Shown here: piece by piece, positions 1 through 10,647 of the stretch
Layout: every line of letters starts with the position of its first letter
Numbering within the stretch: position 1 is the first letter of the stretch
Assembly (NCBI RefSeq): GCF_000497575.1
Contig: NZ_APJI01000005.1
Coordinates: forward strand, 124,001 to 188,000
Direction of reading: 5' to 3'
Origin: Afipia sp. OHSU_II-C1
GTDB taxonomy: Bacteria > Pseudomonadota > Alphaproteobacteria > Rhizobiales > Xanthobacteraceae
Length of the DNA: 64,000 bases
Made by a program: the position numbers and the translations under genes
The notes under the pieces: model-generated
Database searches by the model: none
The model's input: the letters and a program-made list of their open reading frames with translations, nothing else
Told to the model about the DNA's origin: nothing

Positions 1-2
1 TT

Positions 3-1622
3 GCGAGCCTCGGCGGGCCGGGCTCGGGGGTCGCCTACATTCTTCCGAGTTTGGTCGAGACCCATTTCACTCTGTGGGGCGCAGAAGCGCAGGGCTATGC
101 GGTACCGATCAACTTCCTGCTTCAGCCGCAGAACATCGCGGATCTCGTTCGCGCAGCAGACGCGAAAATTCTCGTGGCGCTTGGGCCGCATCCGCAGCTC
201 GACATCTGGCAGAAGGCCGTTGAGGTCAGCAGGCTGCTGCCGGACGTCAAGCTGGTGCAGGTCTCGCTATCAGACGCGCCGTTGCCTGAGGGTGTGTTCG
301 GCTTTGCGCCCGGTCTAAAGGCGCAGGATGGCAACGCGTTGACCTTCGGGAAGGCGCGGAGCGGCGATGACGTTGCCGCCTATTTCCACACCGGTGGCAC
401 GACCGGCTCGCCGAAGCTCGTCACCCACACCCATCGCATGCAGATTGCAGCGGGGTTTGGCGGCGCTGTGTTGCAGGATCTGAGCGAGACCGATGCCATC
501 ACCAATGGGCTGCCGCTGTTTCACGTGGCCGCGACGATTTCCTGCGGCTTGTCGTTCTTCATTGCGGGGGCGAATGTCATTGTCCTGTCACCGGCGGGGA
601 TGCGCAACCCGGTCATCATCAAGAATTTCTGGAAGATCGTTGAGCGCTATCGCGCAACCGTGATCGGGGGCGTGCCGACGGCGCTGGCTGCGTTGCTCAA
701 TGTGCCGGTCGATGCCGACATTTCGTCGGCGCGTTACAGTATCTCGGGTGCATCGCTGCTGCCGCGCGCCGTTGCCGTGCAGTACCAGAAGATGACCGGG
801 ACGGCGATCCACGAAATTCTCGGCATGACAGAGACTGGTGGGCTGGTGTCCATCGATCCCGCATCGGCGGATCCCGTGCTGGGTTCGGTCGGCATTCGCC
901 TGCCGTACACAAAGGTCGTTGTCCGCAAACTCGCCGCGGACGGTTCGCTCGGGGAGGCCTGCGTACCGCACGAGGTCGGTGTGATGACCGTCTCCGGTCC
1001 AAACGTTACGCCGGGTTACAAGGACCAGAGCCAGAACAGCGGCGCACTGCGCGACGGCTATCTCGACAGCGGCGATCTGGCTTACACCGACGAGCAGGGG
1101 CGGCTGTTCATCGCGGGGCGCTCGAAGGATCTCATCATCCGCAGTGGCCACAACATCGATCCGGTTCTGATCGAGGATGCGCTGCAATCGCATCCCGCGG
1201 TTGCGCTGGCTGCGGCGGTCGGCCAGCCGGACAAATATGCCGGCGAACTGCCGGTGTGCTACGTGGCGCTCAAGCCGGGCGCGCAGGCGACTCCCGATGA
1301 ACTGAAAGCATTCGCCGAGCCGCTGATTGCCGAACGCCCGGCATGGCCGAAGCAGATCATCGTCATCGACGCCATTCCGGTGACCAGCGTTGGCAAGATA
1401 TTCAAGCCTCAGTTGCGGACCGATGCCGTGCAGCGGCTGGTTGCTCAGGTGGTTGCAGAAGCCGCGGGAACGGCCGATGCGGTGATCGACGTGGCCGCCG
1501 GCGGCAAACGCGGCATCGACGTCAAGGTGGTGCTGCCTCGTGCGACGGCTGGGCAGCAGGCTGCGGTTGAGAAGGCGCTGGAGGGCTATTTGTTCGACTA
1601 CAAGGTCGCGCAGGCCGTTTGA
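3..1622 (+). CDS. Acyl-CoA ligase (AMP-dependent synthetase), 5' end missing
   Basis: ANL-superfamily enzyme that activates a carboxylic acid to its acyl-CoA through an acyl-AMP. The frame is open from base 3, so the start lies before the window; 539 residues are visible. The P-loop-like motif FHTGGTTGSPK, the A5-type motif LGMTETGG, the aspartate motif DSGDLAYTDEQG followed by AGRSKDLIIRSG, and the C-terminal lysine motif TSVGKIFKP are all present in order, so the enzyme looks active. About 60 residues follow the lysine motif, somewhat long for the family. The substrate cannot be read from the sequence; a fatty or aromatic acid is likely. It ends 108 bases before ribH and is probably a separate transcription unit. 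Confidence 0.88.
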   Translation, partial: ASLGGPGSGVAYILPSLVETHFTLWGAEAQGYAVPINFLLQPQNIADLVRAADAKILVALGPHPQLDIWQKAVEVSRLLPDVKLVQVSLSDAPLPEGVFGFAPGLKAQDGNALTFGKARSGDDVAAYFHTGGTTGSPKLVTHTHRMQIAAGFGGAVLQDLSETDAITNGLPLFHVAATISCGLSFFIAGANVIVLSPAGMRNPVIIKNFWKIVERYRATVIGGVPTALAALLNVPVDADISSARYSISGASLLPRAVAVQYQKMTGTAIHEILGMTETGGLVSIDPASADPVLGSVGIRLPYTKVVVRKLAADGSLGEACVPHEVGVMTVSGPNVTPGYKDQSQNSGALRDGYLDSGDLAYTDEQGRLFIAGRSKDLIIRSGHNIDPVLIEDALQSHPAVALAAAVGQPDKYAGELPVCYVALKPGAQATPDELKAFAEPLIAERPAWPKQIIVIDAIPVTSVGKIFKPQLRTDAVQRLVAQVVAEAAGTADAVIDVAAGGKRGIDVKVVLPRATAGQQAAVEKALEGYLFDYKVAQAV

Positions 1623-1651
1623 AACGGTTTCCGAGCTGCATCCCTGCTTTG

Positions 1652-1719
1652 AAAGGGGCCCGTTGTACTTGGCTTTGTAGCGCCCAGCGACTACAAACGC
1701 GCAAACACGGAACCCCTTT
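1652..1719. repeat. Nested inverted repeats in the ribH leader
   Basis: Directly upstream of ribH, AAAGGGG (1652-1658) pairs with CCCCTTT (1713-1719), and inside it TTTGTAG (1674-1680) pairs with CTACAAA (1691-1697) across a 10-base loop. Both arms are perfect 7-base matches, so the RNA could fold into a stacked two-stem structure. It does not resemble the FMN riboswitch consensus I know, and no run of T follows it, so it is not an ordinary terminator of the upstream gene. Function unknown; a leader structure controlling ribH is one possibility. Confidence 0.5.
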
Positions 1720-1730
1720 GACTGGATGGA

Positions 1731-2228
1731 ATGATGGCTGAACCGCGGCGCGCAGAACTCAAGGACCAAACCGATATCAGCGGCGCGACCGTCGTCATCA
1801 TCGAAGCCCGCTTTTACGACGATATCCAGGAAGCGCTGCTTCAGGGAGCGATCAAGGAGCTTGAGGCCGCAGGCGTCGGCTACGACGTCATCAGCGTGCC
1901 GGGCGCGCTCGAAATCCCGGCGGCGATTGCGATTGCCATGGACGCATCGAAGAAGAATGGCCGGCAGTACGACGGCGCCATTGCGCTCGGCTGCGTGGTG
2001 CGCGGCGACACCATTCACTTCGAGATCGTGTCGATGGAATCGTCGCGCGCGCTGATGGACCTCGCCGTGGCGCGCAGCCTGCCGCTCGGCAACGGCATCA
2101 TCACAGTGAACACCACGGAACAGGCGTGGGAACGTGCCCGCGCCGACAAGCTGAACAAGGGCGGCGACGCGGCCCGAGCGGCGCTCACCATGATGCGCAT
2201 CAAGAAGCGTTTGGCAAAACCGCTATGA
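1731..2228 (+). CDS. ribH: 6,7-dimethyl-8-ribityllumazine synthase
   Basis: Cytosolic enzyme of riboflavin synthesis; it condenses 5-amino-6-ribitylaminouracil with 3,4-dihydroxybutanone phosphate to give lumazine. The 165-residue length and the motifs VPGALEIP (substrate loop), [14 protein letters not shown] (phosphate-binding region with the catalytic His) and [11 protein letters not shown] are typical. Two adjacent ATG codons (1731 and 1734) could start it; a GGATGGA sequence lies a few bases upstream. It overlaps nusB by an ATGA junction, an arrangement common in alphaproteobacteria, and the two are surely co-transcribed. The region just upstream folds into nested hairpins. Confidence 0.95.
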   Translation: MMAEPRRAELKDQTDISGATVVIIEARFYDDIQEALLQGAIKELEAAGVGYDVISVPGALEIPAAIAIAMDASKKNGRQYDGAIALGCVVRGDTIHFEIVSMESSRALMDLAVARSLPLGNGIITVNTTEQAWERARADKLNKGGDAARAALTMMRIKKRLAKPL

Positions 2229-2731
2229 GCGACGCCAAGAAAACCAGCGATAAGGGACCGGGGGACCGAAAGGCCAACCGGCGCGGCGCGGCGCGTCTCG
2301 CGGCCGTACAGGCGCTGTACCAGATGGACATCGCTGGCGCGGGCATCGGTGATATCTTTGCCGAATTTGAAAGCCATTGGCTCGGCAACGAGGTCGAAGG
2401 CGATACTTATCTGCCGGCCGAAGCGGCATTCTTCAAGGACGTGGTGTCCGGCGTGGTCCGCGATCAGAGCAAGCTCGATCCGCTGATCGACAAGGCGCTC
2501 GAAAGCGGCTGGCCGCTCAAGCGCATCGACGCAATCCTGCGTGCGACCCTGCGGGCAGGGGCGTATGAACTCGAACATCGCAAGGATATTCCGGCGCGCG
2601 TTGTTGTATCGGAATATGTCGACGTCGCGCATGCTTTCGTCGACAAGGACGAAACCGGCATGGTGAACGCCGTGCTCGACCAGATCGCGCGGCAGTTCCG
2701 CGCGGGCGAGTTCACGCGGACGGGGCACTGA
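2225..2731 (+). CDS. nusB: Transcription antitermination factor NusB
   Basis: RNA-binding helical protein that joins NusE (S10) at boxA sites and supports antitermination of rRNA operons. 168 residues. A short basic N-terminal extension precedes the NusB core, which begins near [17 protein letters not shown]; the C-terminal half shows [16 protein letters not shown], close to the family's usual EYVEIAKKF-like motif. The start ATG at 2225 overlaps the ribH stop (ATGA), which argues for translational coupling and against the longer in-frame start at 2126. Confidence 0.95.
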   Translation: MSDAKKTSDKGPGDRKANRRGAARLAAVQALYQMDIAGAGIGDIFAEFESHWLGNEVEGDTYLPAEAAFFKDVVSGVVRDQSKLDPLIDKALESGWPLKRIDAILRATLRAGAYELEHRKDIPARVVVSEYVDVAHAFVDKDETGMVNAVLDQIARQFRAGEFTRTGH

Positions 2732-2733
2732 GC

Positions 2734-3726
2734 ATGACGGCGCCGGGTGCCAAAGCATCGGGCGAGGACGATCTGATCGCACGCTACTTCCGTCCGCTCG
2801 CGACCGATCCCGGGGCGTTCGGCCTGGTCGATGATGCAGCTCTCCTGAAGTCGTCGGGCGATGATCTTGTCGTCACCACCGATGCGATTATCGAAGGCGT
2901 TCATTTCCTCCCCGATGACCCACCGGGCACCGTTGCGCGCAAGGCGTTGCGGGTGAACCTGTCGGATCTGGCCGCCAAGGGCGCCGTTCCCGCAGGCTTT
3001 GTGCTGACCCTTGCGCTGCGCGAGGCGAGGGACGAATGGCTGGCGCCGTTCGCCCGCGCTCTCGGCGAAGACGCCGCAATGTTCAACTGTCCGGTGCTTG
3101 GCGGCGATACGGTCTCGACGCCGGGACCGCTGATGATCTCGGTCACGGCATTTGGCCGCGTTCCGCCAGGCAAGATGGTTCGCCGCACGACTGCGAAGCC
3201 GGGCGACCGGATCGCTGTCACCGGCACCATCGGGGATGCAGCGCTGGGCTTGCGCGTTCTCAAGGGCATCGCAAGCGAGGGGCTCGATACTGCCGCGCGG
3301 GAATTGCTCGTTCAACGCTACCGCGTTCCGCAGCCGCGCAGCGCGCTTGCTCTTGCTGTCCGTGATCACGCGAGTGCTGCGATGGATGTGTCGGACGGAT
3401 TGGCGGGCGATCTCGCCAAGCTCTGCGCCGCGTCTGGCGTTTCGGCTGCAGTTGATCTGGGGGCTGTTCCGCTCTCGGCTCCCGCGCGGGCGTTACTTGC
3501 GAACAGCAGTGCGGACATCGAAACCATGGTGTCTGGTGGTGATGACTACGAGGTCCTGTGCGCTGTCCCGGAGAATCGGTGGGATTCGTTCGTCGCCGCT
3601 GCGGAACAGGCCGGTGTGCAGGTCACTGCCATCGGCAGGATTGAGGCAGGTACGGCAGCGCCCCGGTTCCTAGACACGACAGGCCAGCCGGTAGTGCTGA
3701 AACGCTTGTCCTACAGCCACTTCTGA
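2734..3726 (+). CDS. thiL: Thiamine-monophosphate kinase
   Basis: ATP-dependent kinase that makes thiamine pyrophosphate from thiamine monophosphate, the last step of thiamine synthesis. 330 residues, normal for ThiL. The N-terminus GEDDLIARYFRPL matches the family's GE-F-LI start; further on DDAALL, VTTDAIIEGVHF (metal and nucleotide binding), the central GGDTV and the C-terminal SGGDDYEVLCAVP are all visible. It starts two bases after the nusB stop and closes the ribH-nusB-thiL operon. A region of about 230 bases without a convincing gene follows. Confidence 0.95.
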   Translation: MTAPGAKASGEDDLIARYFRPLATDPGAFGLVDDAALLKSSGDDLVVTTDAIIEGVHFLPDDPPGTVARKALRVNLSDLAAKGAVPAGFVLTLALREARDEWLAPFARALGEDAAMFNCPVLGGDTVSTPGPLMISVTAFGRVPPGKMVRRTTAKPGDRIAVTGTIGDAALGLRVLKGIASEGLDTAARELLVQRYRVPQPRSALALAVRDHASAAMDVSDGLAGDLAKLCAASGVSAAVDLGAVPLSAPARALLANSSADIETMVSGGDDYEVLCAVPENRWDSFVAAAEQAGVQVTAIGRIEAGTAAPRFLDTTGQPVVLKRLSYSHF

Positions 3727-3958
3727 CAATTTCGCACTGCAACCAAAAGATCTTCGGTGGATTTGTTGAAACACCCGAAAAACGGTCACACGGCCGTTGG
3801 TGGCGTTGCGTCAAGGGTATGATTTTGGCATTGTCCGCGCCGAATTGAGGCAGCTTTTCGCCTTCGAAAACGCATGACTTCTTTTTTGCGCGCCCGGCCA
3901 CCCTGTATGGCCAGTGGAGCGTTTCTGGGGAAACAGCAGGGGATCTGAGGCAACATCA

Positions 3959-6079
<2,121 letters not shown>

Positions 6080-6100
6080 TTGTCACAGATCACTGAACGG

Positions 6101-6136
6101 AGAACCCCGCGACTCGCGTCGCGGGGTTCTTCTTTT
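6101..6136 (+). terminator. Rho-independent terminator of hppA
   Basis: A perfect 13-base stem, AGAACCCCGCGAC (6101-6113) with GTCGCGGGGTTCT (6118-6130), closes a 4-base loop and is followed by TCTTTT. It lies 21 bases after the hppA stop. This is the clearest terminator in the window. Confidence 0.93.
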
Positions 6137-6269
6137 GTGCGGATGCCACACGCGATTGTTGCGATTTGATGACAGGTTGAACCGTTATCAACGCCAAATA
6201 TTTCTGGGCTTCGAGGAAACCCGATCAAGATCGTGTGCGTTGCCTCTTGTTGAACAAGGGAGGCTATAC

Positions 6270-6422
6270 ATGGCTGCAGACGATGGCGATCCGTTCGAGC
6301 AGGGGAAACTCGCGCGCTTCAACAACGAGCCGCACGATAATCCCTATCCCGAAAACACCGAGCAGCATCAGCGCTGGGAGGCTGGCTACAGGTTCGTTGA
6401 ACAGGGTTTGATGGCCGTGTGA
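6270..6422 (+). CDS. Small RMF/CrpP-like protein
   Basis: A 50-residue protein preceded by a good ribosome binding site (GGGAGG, 6258-6263). The segment from residue 9 to 44, with FEQGK, NPYPENT and QRWEAGY, follows the layout of ribosome modulation factor and CrpP-like proteins (G-x-x-A/E-x-x-G, then C/N-P-Y, then R/Q-x-W-x-x-G-W/Y). RMF dimerises and silences ribosomes in stationary phase; whether this shorter protein does so is not known. In-frame ATG-type extension back to 6135 would run into the hppA terminator and is rejected. The gene sits alone between two strong terminators, so it must have its own promoter. Confidence is high that it is a gene, moderate for the family. Confidence 0.72.
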   Translation: MAADDGDPFEQGKLARFNNEPHDNPYPENTEQHQRWEAGYRFVEQGLMAV

Positions 6423-6442
6423 CGGATTTTGGTATCAAAGCA

Positions 6443-6474
6443 AAACGGCCGCCCTTGGGGCGGCCGTTTCTTTT
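6443..6474. terminator. Bidirectional terminator between the RMF-like gene and the tctC-like gene
   Basis: AAACGGCCGCCC (6443-6454) pairs perfectly with GGGCGGCCGTTT (6458-6469) around a 3-base loop; CTTTT follows on the plus strand and an A run precedes the stem, giving T-rich DNA on the other strand as well. The two flanking genes converge here, so it can serve both. Confidence 0.9.
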
Positions 6475-6490
6475 GTGAGGGAGCGTGGCG

Positions 6491-7492
6491 TCAATTGACG
6501 TCCATCTTGAGGCCTTCCTTGTTGATGATGCCGGCGAACTTCTTGATCTCGGCATCGATGAAGGCGGTGAATTGCTCGGGCGTTCCGTAGTCGGGAACGG
6601 CACCCATTGCCGCGATGTTCTTCTTGATGTCGTCGCGTTCCAGCATCTTTTTGATTTCAGCGTTGTAGGCATCGATGATGGGCCGTGGCGTTCCAGCTTG
6701 CATGAACATGCCGAACCAGGACGAGACATCGAAGTTGGCGAGTTCCGGCGCGCTCTCACGCATGGTCGGGACGTTGGGCGCCTTGAAGCTGCGCTCCGGC
6801 GTCGTCACCGCAAGCGCGATGAGCTTGCCATCTTCTGTCTGCGGCAGTGAGGGGTAGAGATTGTCGAACAGGATCGCCACGTCGCCGCCAAGCGCGCCCG
6901 TCAGAGCCGGCCCAGCGCCACGGAACGGAATGTGGGTCATCTTCACGCCGGTCAATTGCATGAACCAGACCGCCGTGAGATGCGGGCTTTGTCCAACTCC
7001 CGAGGTCCCGTAGTTCAGCTTGTCCGGATTGGCCTTCAGGTAAGCAATCAGTTCCTTGATGGACTTGATGCCGCTCGAAGGATGCGCCGAGACGATATTG
7101 GGAATCCGGATTGCGTTGCTGACTGGCTGCAATTGATCGGCCTTGTAAGGCAGGGACCGGAAGATGCTGAACGCGACCGCGTTGGGGCCCGGGTTGCCCA
7201 CGAGGATCGTGTTGCCGTCGGGCTTTTGCTGCACGTAGTAAGCGGTGCCGATGGTCCCGCCGCCGCCGGATTTGTTTTCGACGACGGCCGATATGCCCCA
7301 CGCTTGCTGCAAATGCTGTGCGAGATAACGGCCGATCACGTCGGTGCTGCCGCCGGGAGCTGCCGGCACGATAATTCGCACCGTTTCTGTGGGACGCCAC
7401 TCCGCGGCTTTCGCCGGGCGTGGCCAGAGCGGACTTGTGGTAAGCGCCGCAGCGCCTGACAGCACGGCACGGCGGGACAGTGAATGCGTCAT
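6491..7492 (-). CDS. TctC/Bug-family extracytoplasmic solute-binding protein
   Basis: Periplasmic binding protein of the Bug (TctC) family, which captures carboxylates and similar small solutes. 333 residues. A twin-arginine-type leader (SRRAVLSGAAALTT, from residue 6) precedes the mature part beginning near WRPTETVRIIVPAAPGG, the family's typical first strand; KSGGGGTIG and YGTSGVGQSPHL are further hallmarks. The ATG at 7492 has a GGGAGGA site just upstream and is preferred over an in-frame codon 45 bases earlier. No TctA/TctB membrane partners are nearby, which is common for Bug proteins; the ligand is unknown. Confidence 0.88.
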   Translation of the reverse strand: MTHSLSRRAVLSGAAALTTSPLWPRPAKAAEWRPTETVRIIVPAAPGGSTDVIGRYLAQHLQQAWGISAVVENKSGGGGTIGTAYYVQQKPDGNTILVGNPGPNAVAFSIFRSLPYKADQLQPVSNAIRIPNIVSAHPSSGIKSIKELIAYLKANPDKLNYGTSGVGQSPHLTAVWFMQLTGVKMTHIPFRGAGPALTGALGGDVAILFDNLYPSLPQTEDGKLIALAVTTPERSFKAPNVPTMRESAPELANFDVSSWFGMFMQAGTPRPIIDAYNAEIKKMLERDDIKKNIAAMGAVPDYGTPEQFTAFIDAEIKKFAGIINKEGLKMDVN

Positions 7493-7643
7493 CGGTATCC
7501 TCCCAGCTACATCTCTTTGCGAGATTGTTGGGGGCAAGCGTACCGGTGACGTTTTGTGGCGGCAAGTGCGGCCATGAACGCCGCGCTGAAGGGTGTTTCG
7601 CGCAGCAAAATACCGGCGGCCGAGCCGCCGGTGAGCGATGCAA

Positions 7644-8120
7644 TCAGCGCGGGCTGAGGAGCTTGAAGAGCGGGGTCAGGTAACTCATTTCCTGTCCGCT
7701 GGTCGGTGTGGTGCGGCTGATGAAGTCGAAGATCTTGCCGTCCTGGAGTCCGTAATTGGCAACGCGCTGGACCGTCCGGTTCTTGTCGAAATAGATCGCA
7801 ATCACGCGCTGGTCGATGACCTGTTGCTGCATGAACGCGACCTTACGCTCCGAGCGCTGGGAGATGTAATAGAACACTTCGCCGCTCAGGGTCGCGACGG
7901 TGGAGGGCGTGCCCATCACAATCAGGACCTGGTCCTGGCTGGCGCCGATCGGAATTTGTTCAAGCGCGCCGGGAGGGAGGATGTAGCCCTTCTGGAACTG
8001 CTCGCCGGTGCAGGCAGTGAGTGCTGCGCAAACCAGCGCCGTGACGGCGGCCATGCGCAGACGGGTCGAAAAGCGCCGCGCTCCGGCGATCTGGAAACCG
8101 GGCTGTCTGGAAACGGTCAT
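7644..8120 (-). CDS. bamE: BamE/SmpA-OmlA family outer membrane lipoprotein
   Basis: Lipoprotein of the SmpA/OmlA domain family; BamE helps the BAM complex insert outer membrane proteins. 158 residues from the chosen ATG, which has an AAGGAAGG site upstream. The leader ends in a lipobox L-T-A-C, giving Cys37 as the lipidated residue. The domain shows GASQDQVLIVMGTPST and GEVFYYIS, matching the family's G-x-x-x-x-V-x-x-x-x-G-x-P pattern. It is divergent from the downstream chaperone gene. Other SmpA-domain lipoproteins exist, so BamE itself is inferred. Confidence 0.85.
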   Translation of the reverse strand: MTVSRQPGFQIAGARRFSTRLRMAAVTALVCAALTACTGEQFQKGYILPPGALEQIPIGASQDQVLIVMGTPSTVATLSGEVFYYISQRSERKVAFMQQQVIDQRVIAIYFDKNRTVQRVANYGLQDGKIFDFISRTTPTSGQEMSYLTPLFKLLSPR

Positions 8121-8254
8121 GTCTCGCGTGGCCTTCCTTCTTGCCTCTTGCATCAGCCTGAGCGTTGACGTACCGGGCAGGACTTCCGATTTCAACACAC
8201 CAAAGGCCGTCAGGGCGATCAGGGATCGCCGCCGGCTTCGACGCGGAACCGAAA

Positions 8255-8809
8255 ATGCTTTGGCCGTTCAATCGCTTCAGGAACCCCACCGTCCCGCGCG
8301 GCACCATTGAAGCCATCTATGGCATGATCGTGGCGCAAGCGCGAGAACCGGCGTTTTACACGGACCTTGGCGTCCGTGACACGGTTAATGGCCGATTCGA
8401 CATGCTGATCCTGCACCTGTGGCTGGTGTTGCGCCGGTTGCAGCCGGTTGAAGGGGGAAGCGCCCTGTCGCAGGCACTCTTCGACCGCTTCTGCGCGGAC
8501 ATGGACGACAATCTGCGCGAAATGGGGGTCGGAGACCTGACCGTTCCAAAGCGAATGCAGGCGTTTGGTGAGGCGTTCTACGGGCGCTCGGCGGCTTACG
8601 ATATGGCCCTCGAGGCGGGCGAGGCGGAATTGGCGCTCTCGCTGTCCAAGAATGTCTTCAATGGCGAGGGGCTGGAGAATGCGAAGGTGCTGGCGGGTTA
8701 CGTCCGTGATGTCAGCGCCCGTCTGGCGGCCCTGGACGATACGGCGGCCCGCACGGGGGCTTGGGCGTTTCCGAAGGTTGAAGTTGAACTGTTGCGAGCC
8801 AGGCCATGA
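8255..8809 (+). CDS. Ubiquinol-cytochrome c chaperone family protein (CBP3-like)
   Basis: 184-residue protein of the family related to mitochondrial Cbp3, which assists cytochrome b synthesis and bc1 complex assembly. The hallmark run AREPAFYTDLGVRDTVNGR, then FDMLILHLWLVLRRL, and later VPKRMQAFGEAFYGR are visible. The ATG at 8255 begins MLWPFNRF, as in relatives; in-frame codons upstream would overlap the divergent bamE start. Its stop overlaps the yceD start by ATGA, so the two are coupled. Confidence 0.88.
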   Translation: MLWPFNRFRNPTVPRGTIEAIYGMIVAQAREPAFYTDLGVRDTVNGRFDMLILHLWLVLRRLQPVEGGSALSQALFDRFCADMDDNLREMGVGDLTVPKRMQAFGEAFYGRSAAYDMALEAGEAELALSLSKNVFNGEGLENAKVLAGYVRDVSARLAALDDTAARTGAWAFPKVEVELLRARP

Positions 8810-9387
8810 GCAAGGGTCATATGACTGACAGCGATCTTCCCTGGAGCTTTCCGGTGATGGTCGCCCAGCTGCCCGAGACAGGACTGCATCAGGTTCTGGA
8901 AGCTAGTGCGGCCCAGCGCGAACTGATCGCCGCGGCTGCCGGGGTGAATGCGGTGCTGCGCGCTACGGCGTCATTCGACGTGAGGCCCGAGCCAGAAGGC
9001 CACGTGAGCGTTACCGGGCGGGTCAAGGCGCGTGTTGAACAGACTTGCGTGGTTTCGCTCGAGCCTGTCGAGAACGACATTGACGAAGATATTGCGGCTG
9101 TTTTCGCGCCGCCCTCGCAAATCCCTGCTAAAATGGCTCAGAAGGAAGAGGGGGACGACGCCGAGATTCCCGATCCCCCCGAACCGATCATCCATGGCGC
9201 CATTGACCTTGGCCAACTGGCGACGGAATTTCTTGTTTTGGGAATAGATCCCTATCCGCGCAAGCCGGGGGTGACCTTCGTGCCGCCAGAAACCCCTGAA
9301 GACCCTGACGAACACCCGTTTGCGGCCCTTAAGGCGCTCAAGGAGAAGCAGGGCGTGCCTCAAGGCAAAAAACCCAAGGGAAAATGA
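8806..9387 (+). CDS. yceD: YceD family protein (DUF177)
   Basis: 193-residue member of the YceD/DUF177 family, linked to 23S rRNA accumulation and often paired with the L32 gene rpmF. The core shows GRVKARVEQTCVVSLEPV, the usual cysteine-containing segment (only one Cys here), then an acidic middle and DLGQLATEFLVLGIDPYPR, a strong family signature. The C-terminus is a lysine-rich tail. rpmF does not follow; plsX comes 198 bases downstream, an order known from other alphaproteobacteria. Molecular function is not settled for the family. Confidence 0.9.
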   Translation: MSKGHMTDSDLPWSFPVMVAQLPETGLHQVLEASAAQRELIAAAAGVNAVLRATASFDVRPEPEGHVSVTGRVKARVEQTCVVSLEPVENDIDEDIAAVFAPPSQIPAKMAQKEEGDDAEIPDPPEPIIHGAIDLGQLATEFLVLGIDPYPRKPGVTFVPPETPEDPDEHPFAALKALKEKQGVPQGKKPKGK

Positions 9388-9403
9388 CAACGCTGCCGGG
9401 AGC

Positions 9404-9433
9404 GCTTGACCGAACCAGCCGCCTGGGTCAAGC
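9404..9433. repeat. Inverted repeat between yceD and plsX
   Basis: GCTTGACC (9404-9411) and GGTCAAGC (9426-9433) form a perfect 8-base inverted repeat with a 14-base loop, 17 bases after the yceD stop. There is no T run, so it is not a standard terminator; a protein-binding site or processing hairpin is possible. Confidence 0.4.
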
Positions 9434-9585
9434 CGTTGTATCGCACCACAAAAACGCTATTGTCGCTGCCCGGCTGGGGCTGCGCTGTTTTTGGCGAAGA
9501 CCTCCGCCTACCGCTGTCGCAACGATGGCTTTCAGCTCGCGGCCAGTTGCTTCGAGGCCGCAACGATCAGGTTTCCGGGACGCTT

Positions 9586-10647
9586 ATGCCGCAAAAGGTT
9601 CGAATCGCGCTTGACGCCATGGGCGGCGATTTCGGTGCATCGGTGGTAGTCCCAGGGGCGGCGCTCGCCTTGATGCGGCACACTGACGTCGAATTTCTGC
9701 TGTTCGGCAACAGCGCGTTGATTGACGAGCAGCTTGAGTCTCATCCAGCACTGAAAGCCGTCTCAAAGGTCTTTCATGCCGATATCGCCATCAGCATGGA
9801 TGAGAAGCCCAGTCAGGCCCTGCGCCGCGGCCGCAAGTCATCCTCGATGTGGCTGGCGATCGATGCCGTCAAAAAGGGGGAGGCGGACGTCGCCGTCTCT
9901 GCCGGCAACACCGGCGCGCTGATGGCGATGTCGCGGCTGAATCTGCACATGATGCCCGGTATCGACCGTCCGGCCATTGCGGCGGTGTGGCCGACAGTAC
10001 GCGGAGAGTCTGTTGTGCTCGACGTCGGCGCTTCGATCGGCGGCGATGCCCGCCATCTCGCATCGCTGGCGATCATGGGAAGCGCCATGGCGCGCGTCCT
10101 GTTCGATCTCGAACGGCCAACGGTGGGTCTGCTCAACATTGGCGTCGAGGAAGTGAAGGGCGTCGAGGCTGTTCGCGGAGCCGCCGAACTGCTCCGTGCC
10201 ATGAACCTGCCGCAGCTCGACTTCATCGGCTTCGTCGAAGGGGACGGCATCGGCAAAGGTGCTGCCGACGTCATCGTCACCGAAGGCTTTAGCGGCAACA
10301 TTGCCCTGAAGACCGCCGAGGGAACGGCACGGCAGATCGCGGAGTATCTCCGCAGCGCGATGAGCCGGACCTGGCGCTCCAAGCTTGGCTACATTTTTGC
10401 GCGGGGCGCCTTCAATGCGCTGCGCGACAAGATGGACCCTCGCAAGGTCAATGGCGGCGTCTTCCTTGGGTTGAACGGCGTGGTCATCAAGAGCCATGGC
10501 GGCACGGACGCGGAGGGCTTTGCGTCGGCTGTCGATGTTGGTTATGACATGGTCCGCTACGATCTCCTGCCCAAGATCAATCAAACACTCAACCGCGACG
10601 GCCACGCTCTTTCGATCGTGCCGAACGCGCAGGAGGCTGTCTCGTGA
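9586..10647 (+). CDS. plsX: Phosphate acyltransferase PlsX
   Basis: Peripheral membrane enzyme that makes acyl-phosphate from acyl-ACP, the donor for PlsY in phospholipid synthesis. 353 residues. The start [19 protein letters not shown] carries the family's DAMGGD motif; [10 protein letters not shown] and [16 protein letters not shown] are also diagnostic. The ATG at 9586 is chosen because relatives begin a few residues before DAMGGD; the open frame extends upstream to 9406 without similarity. It overlaps fabH by GTGA and the pair forms the usual plsX-fabH unit. Confidence 0.95.
   Translation: MPQKVRIALDAMGGDFGASVVVPGAALALMRHTDVEFLLFGNSALIDEQLESHPALKAVSKVFHADIAISMDEKPSQALRRGRKSSSMWLAIDAVKKGEADVAVSAGNTGALMAMSRLNLHMMPGIDRPAIAAVWPTVRGESVVLDVGASIGGDARHLASLAIMGSAMARVLFDLERPTVGLLNIGVEEVKGVEAVRGAAELLRAMNLPQLDFIGFVEGDGIGKGAADVIVTEGFSGNIALKTAEGTARQIAEYLRSAMSRTWRSKLGYIFARGAFNALRDKMDPRKVNGGVFLGLNGVVIKSHGGTDAEGFASAVDVGYDMVRYDLLPKINQTLNRDGHALSIVPNAQEAVS

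Noticed and set aside
1652-1719. FMN riboswitch before ribH
   Set aside because: The conserved FMN elements I know are absent, although hairpins are present.
588-2018. 476-codon open frame antisense to the ligase and ribH
   Set aside because: It spans two genuine genes on the other strand and has no recognisable domain.
9406-9585. N-terminal extension of plsX by 60 codons
   Set aside because: The added part has no similarity to PlsX, crosses the inverted repeat, and the ATG at 9586 gives the normal start.
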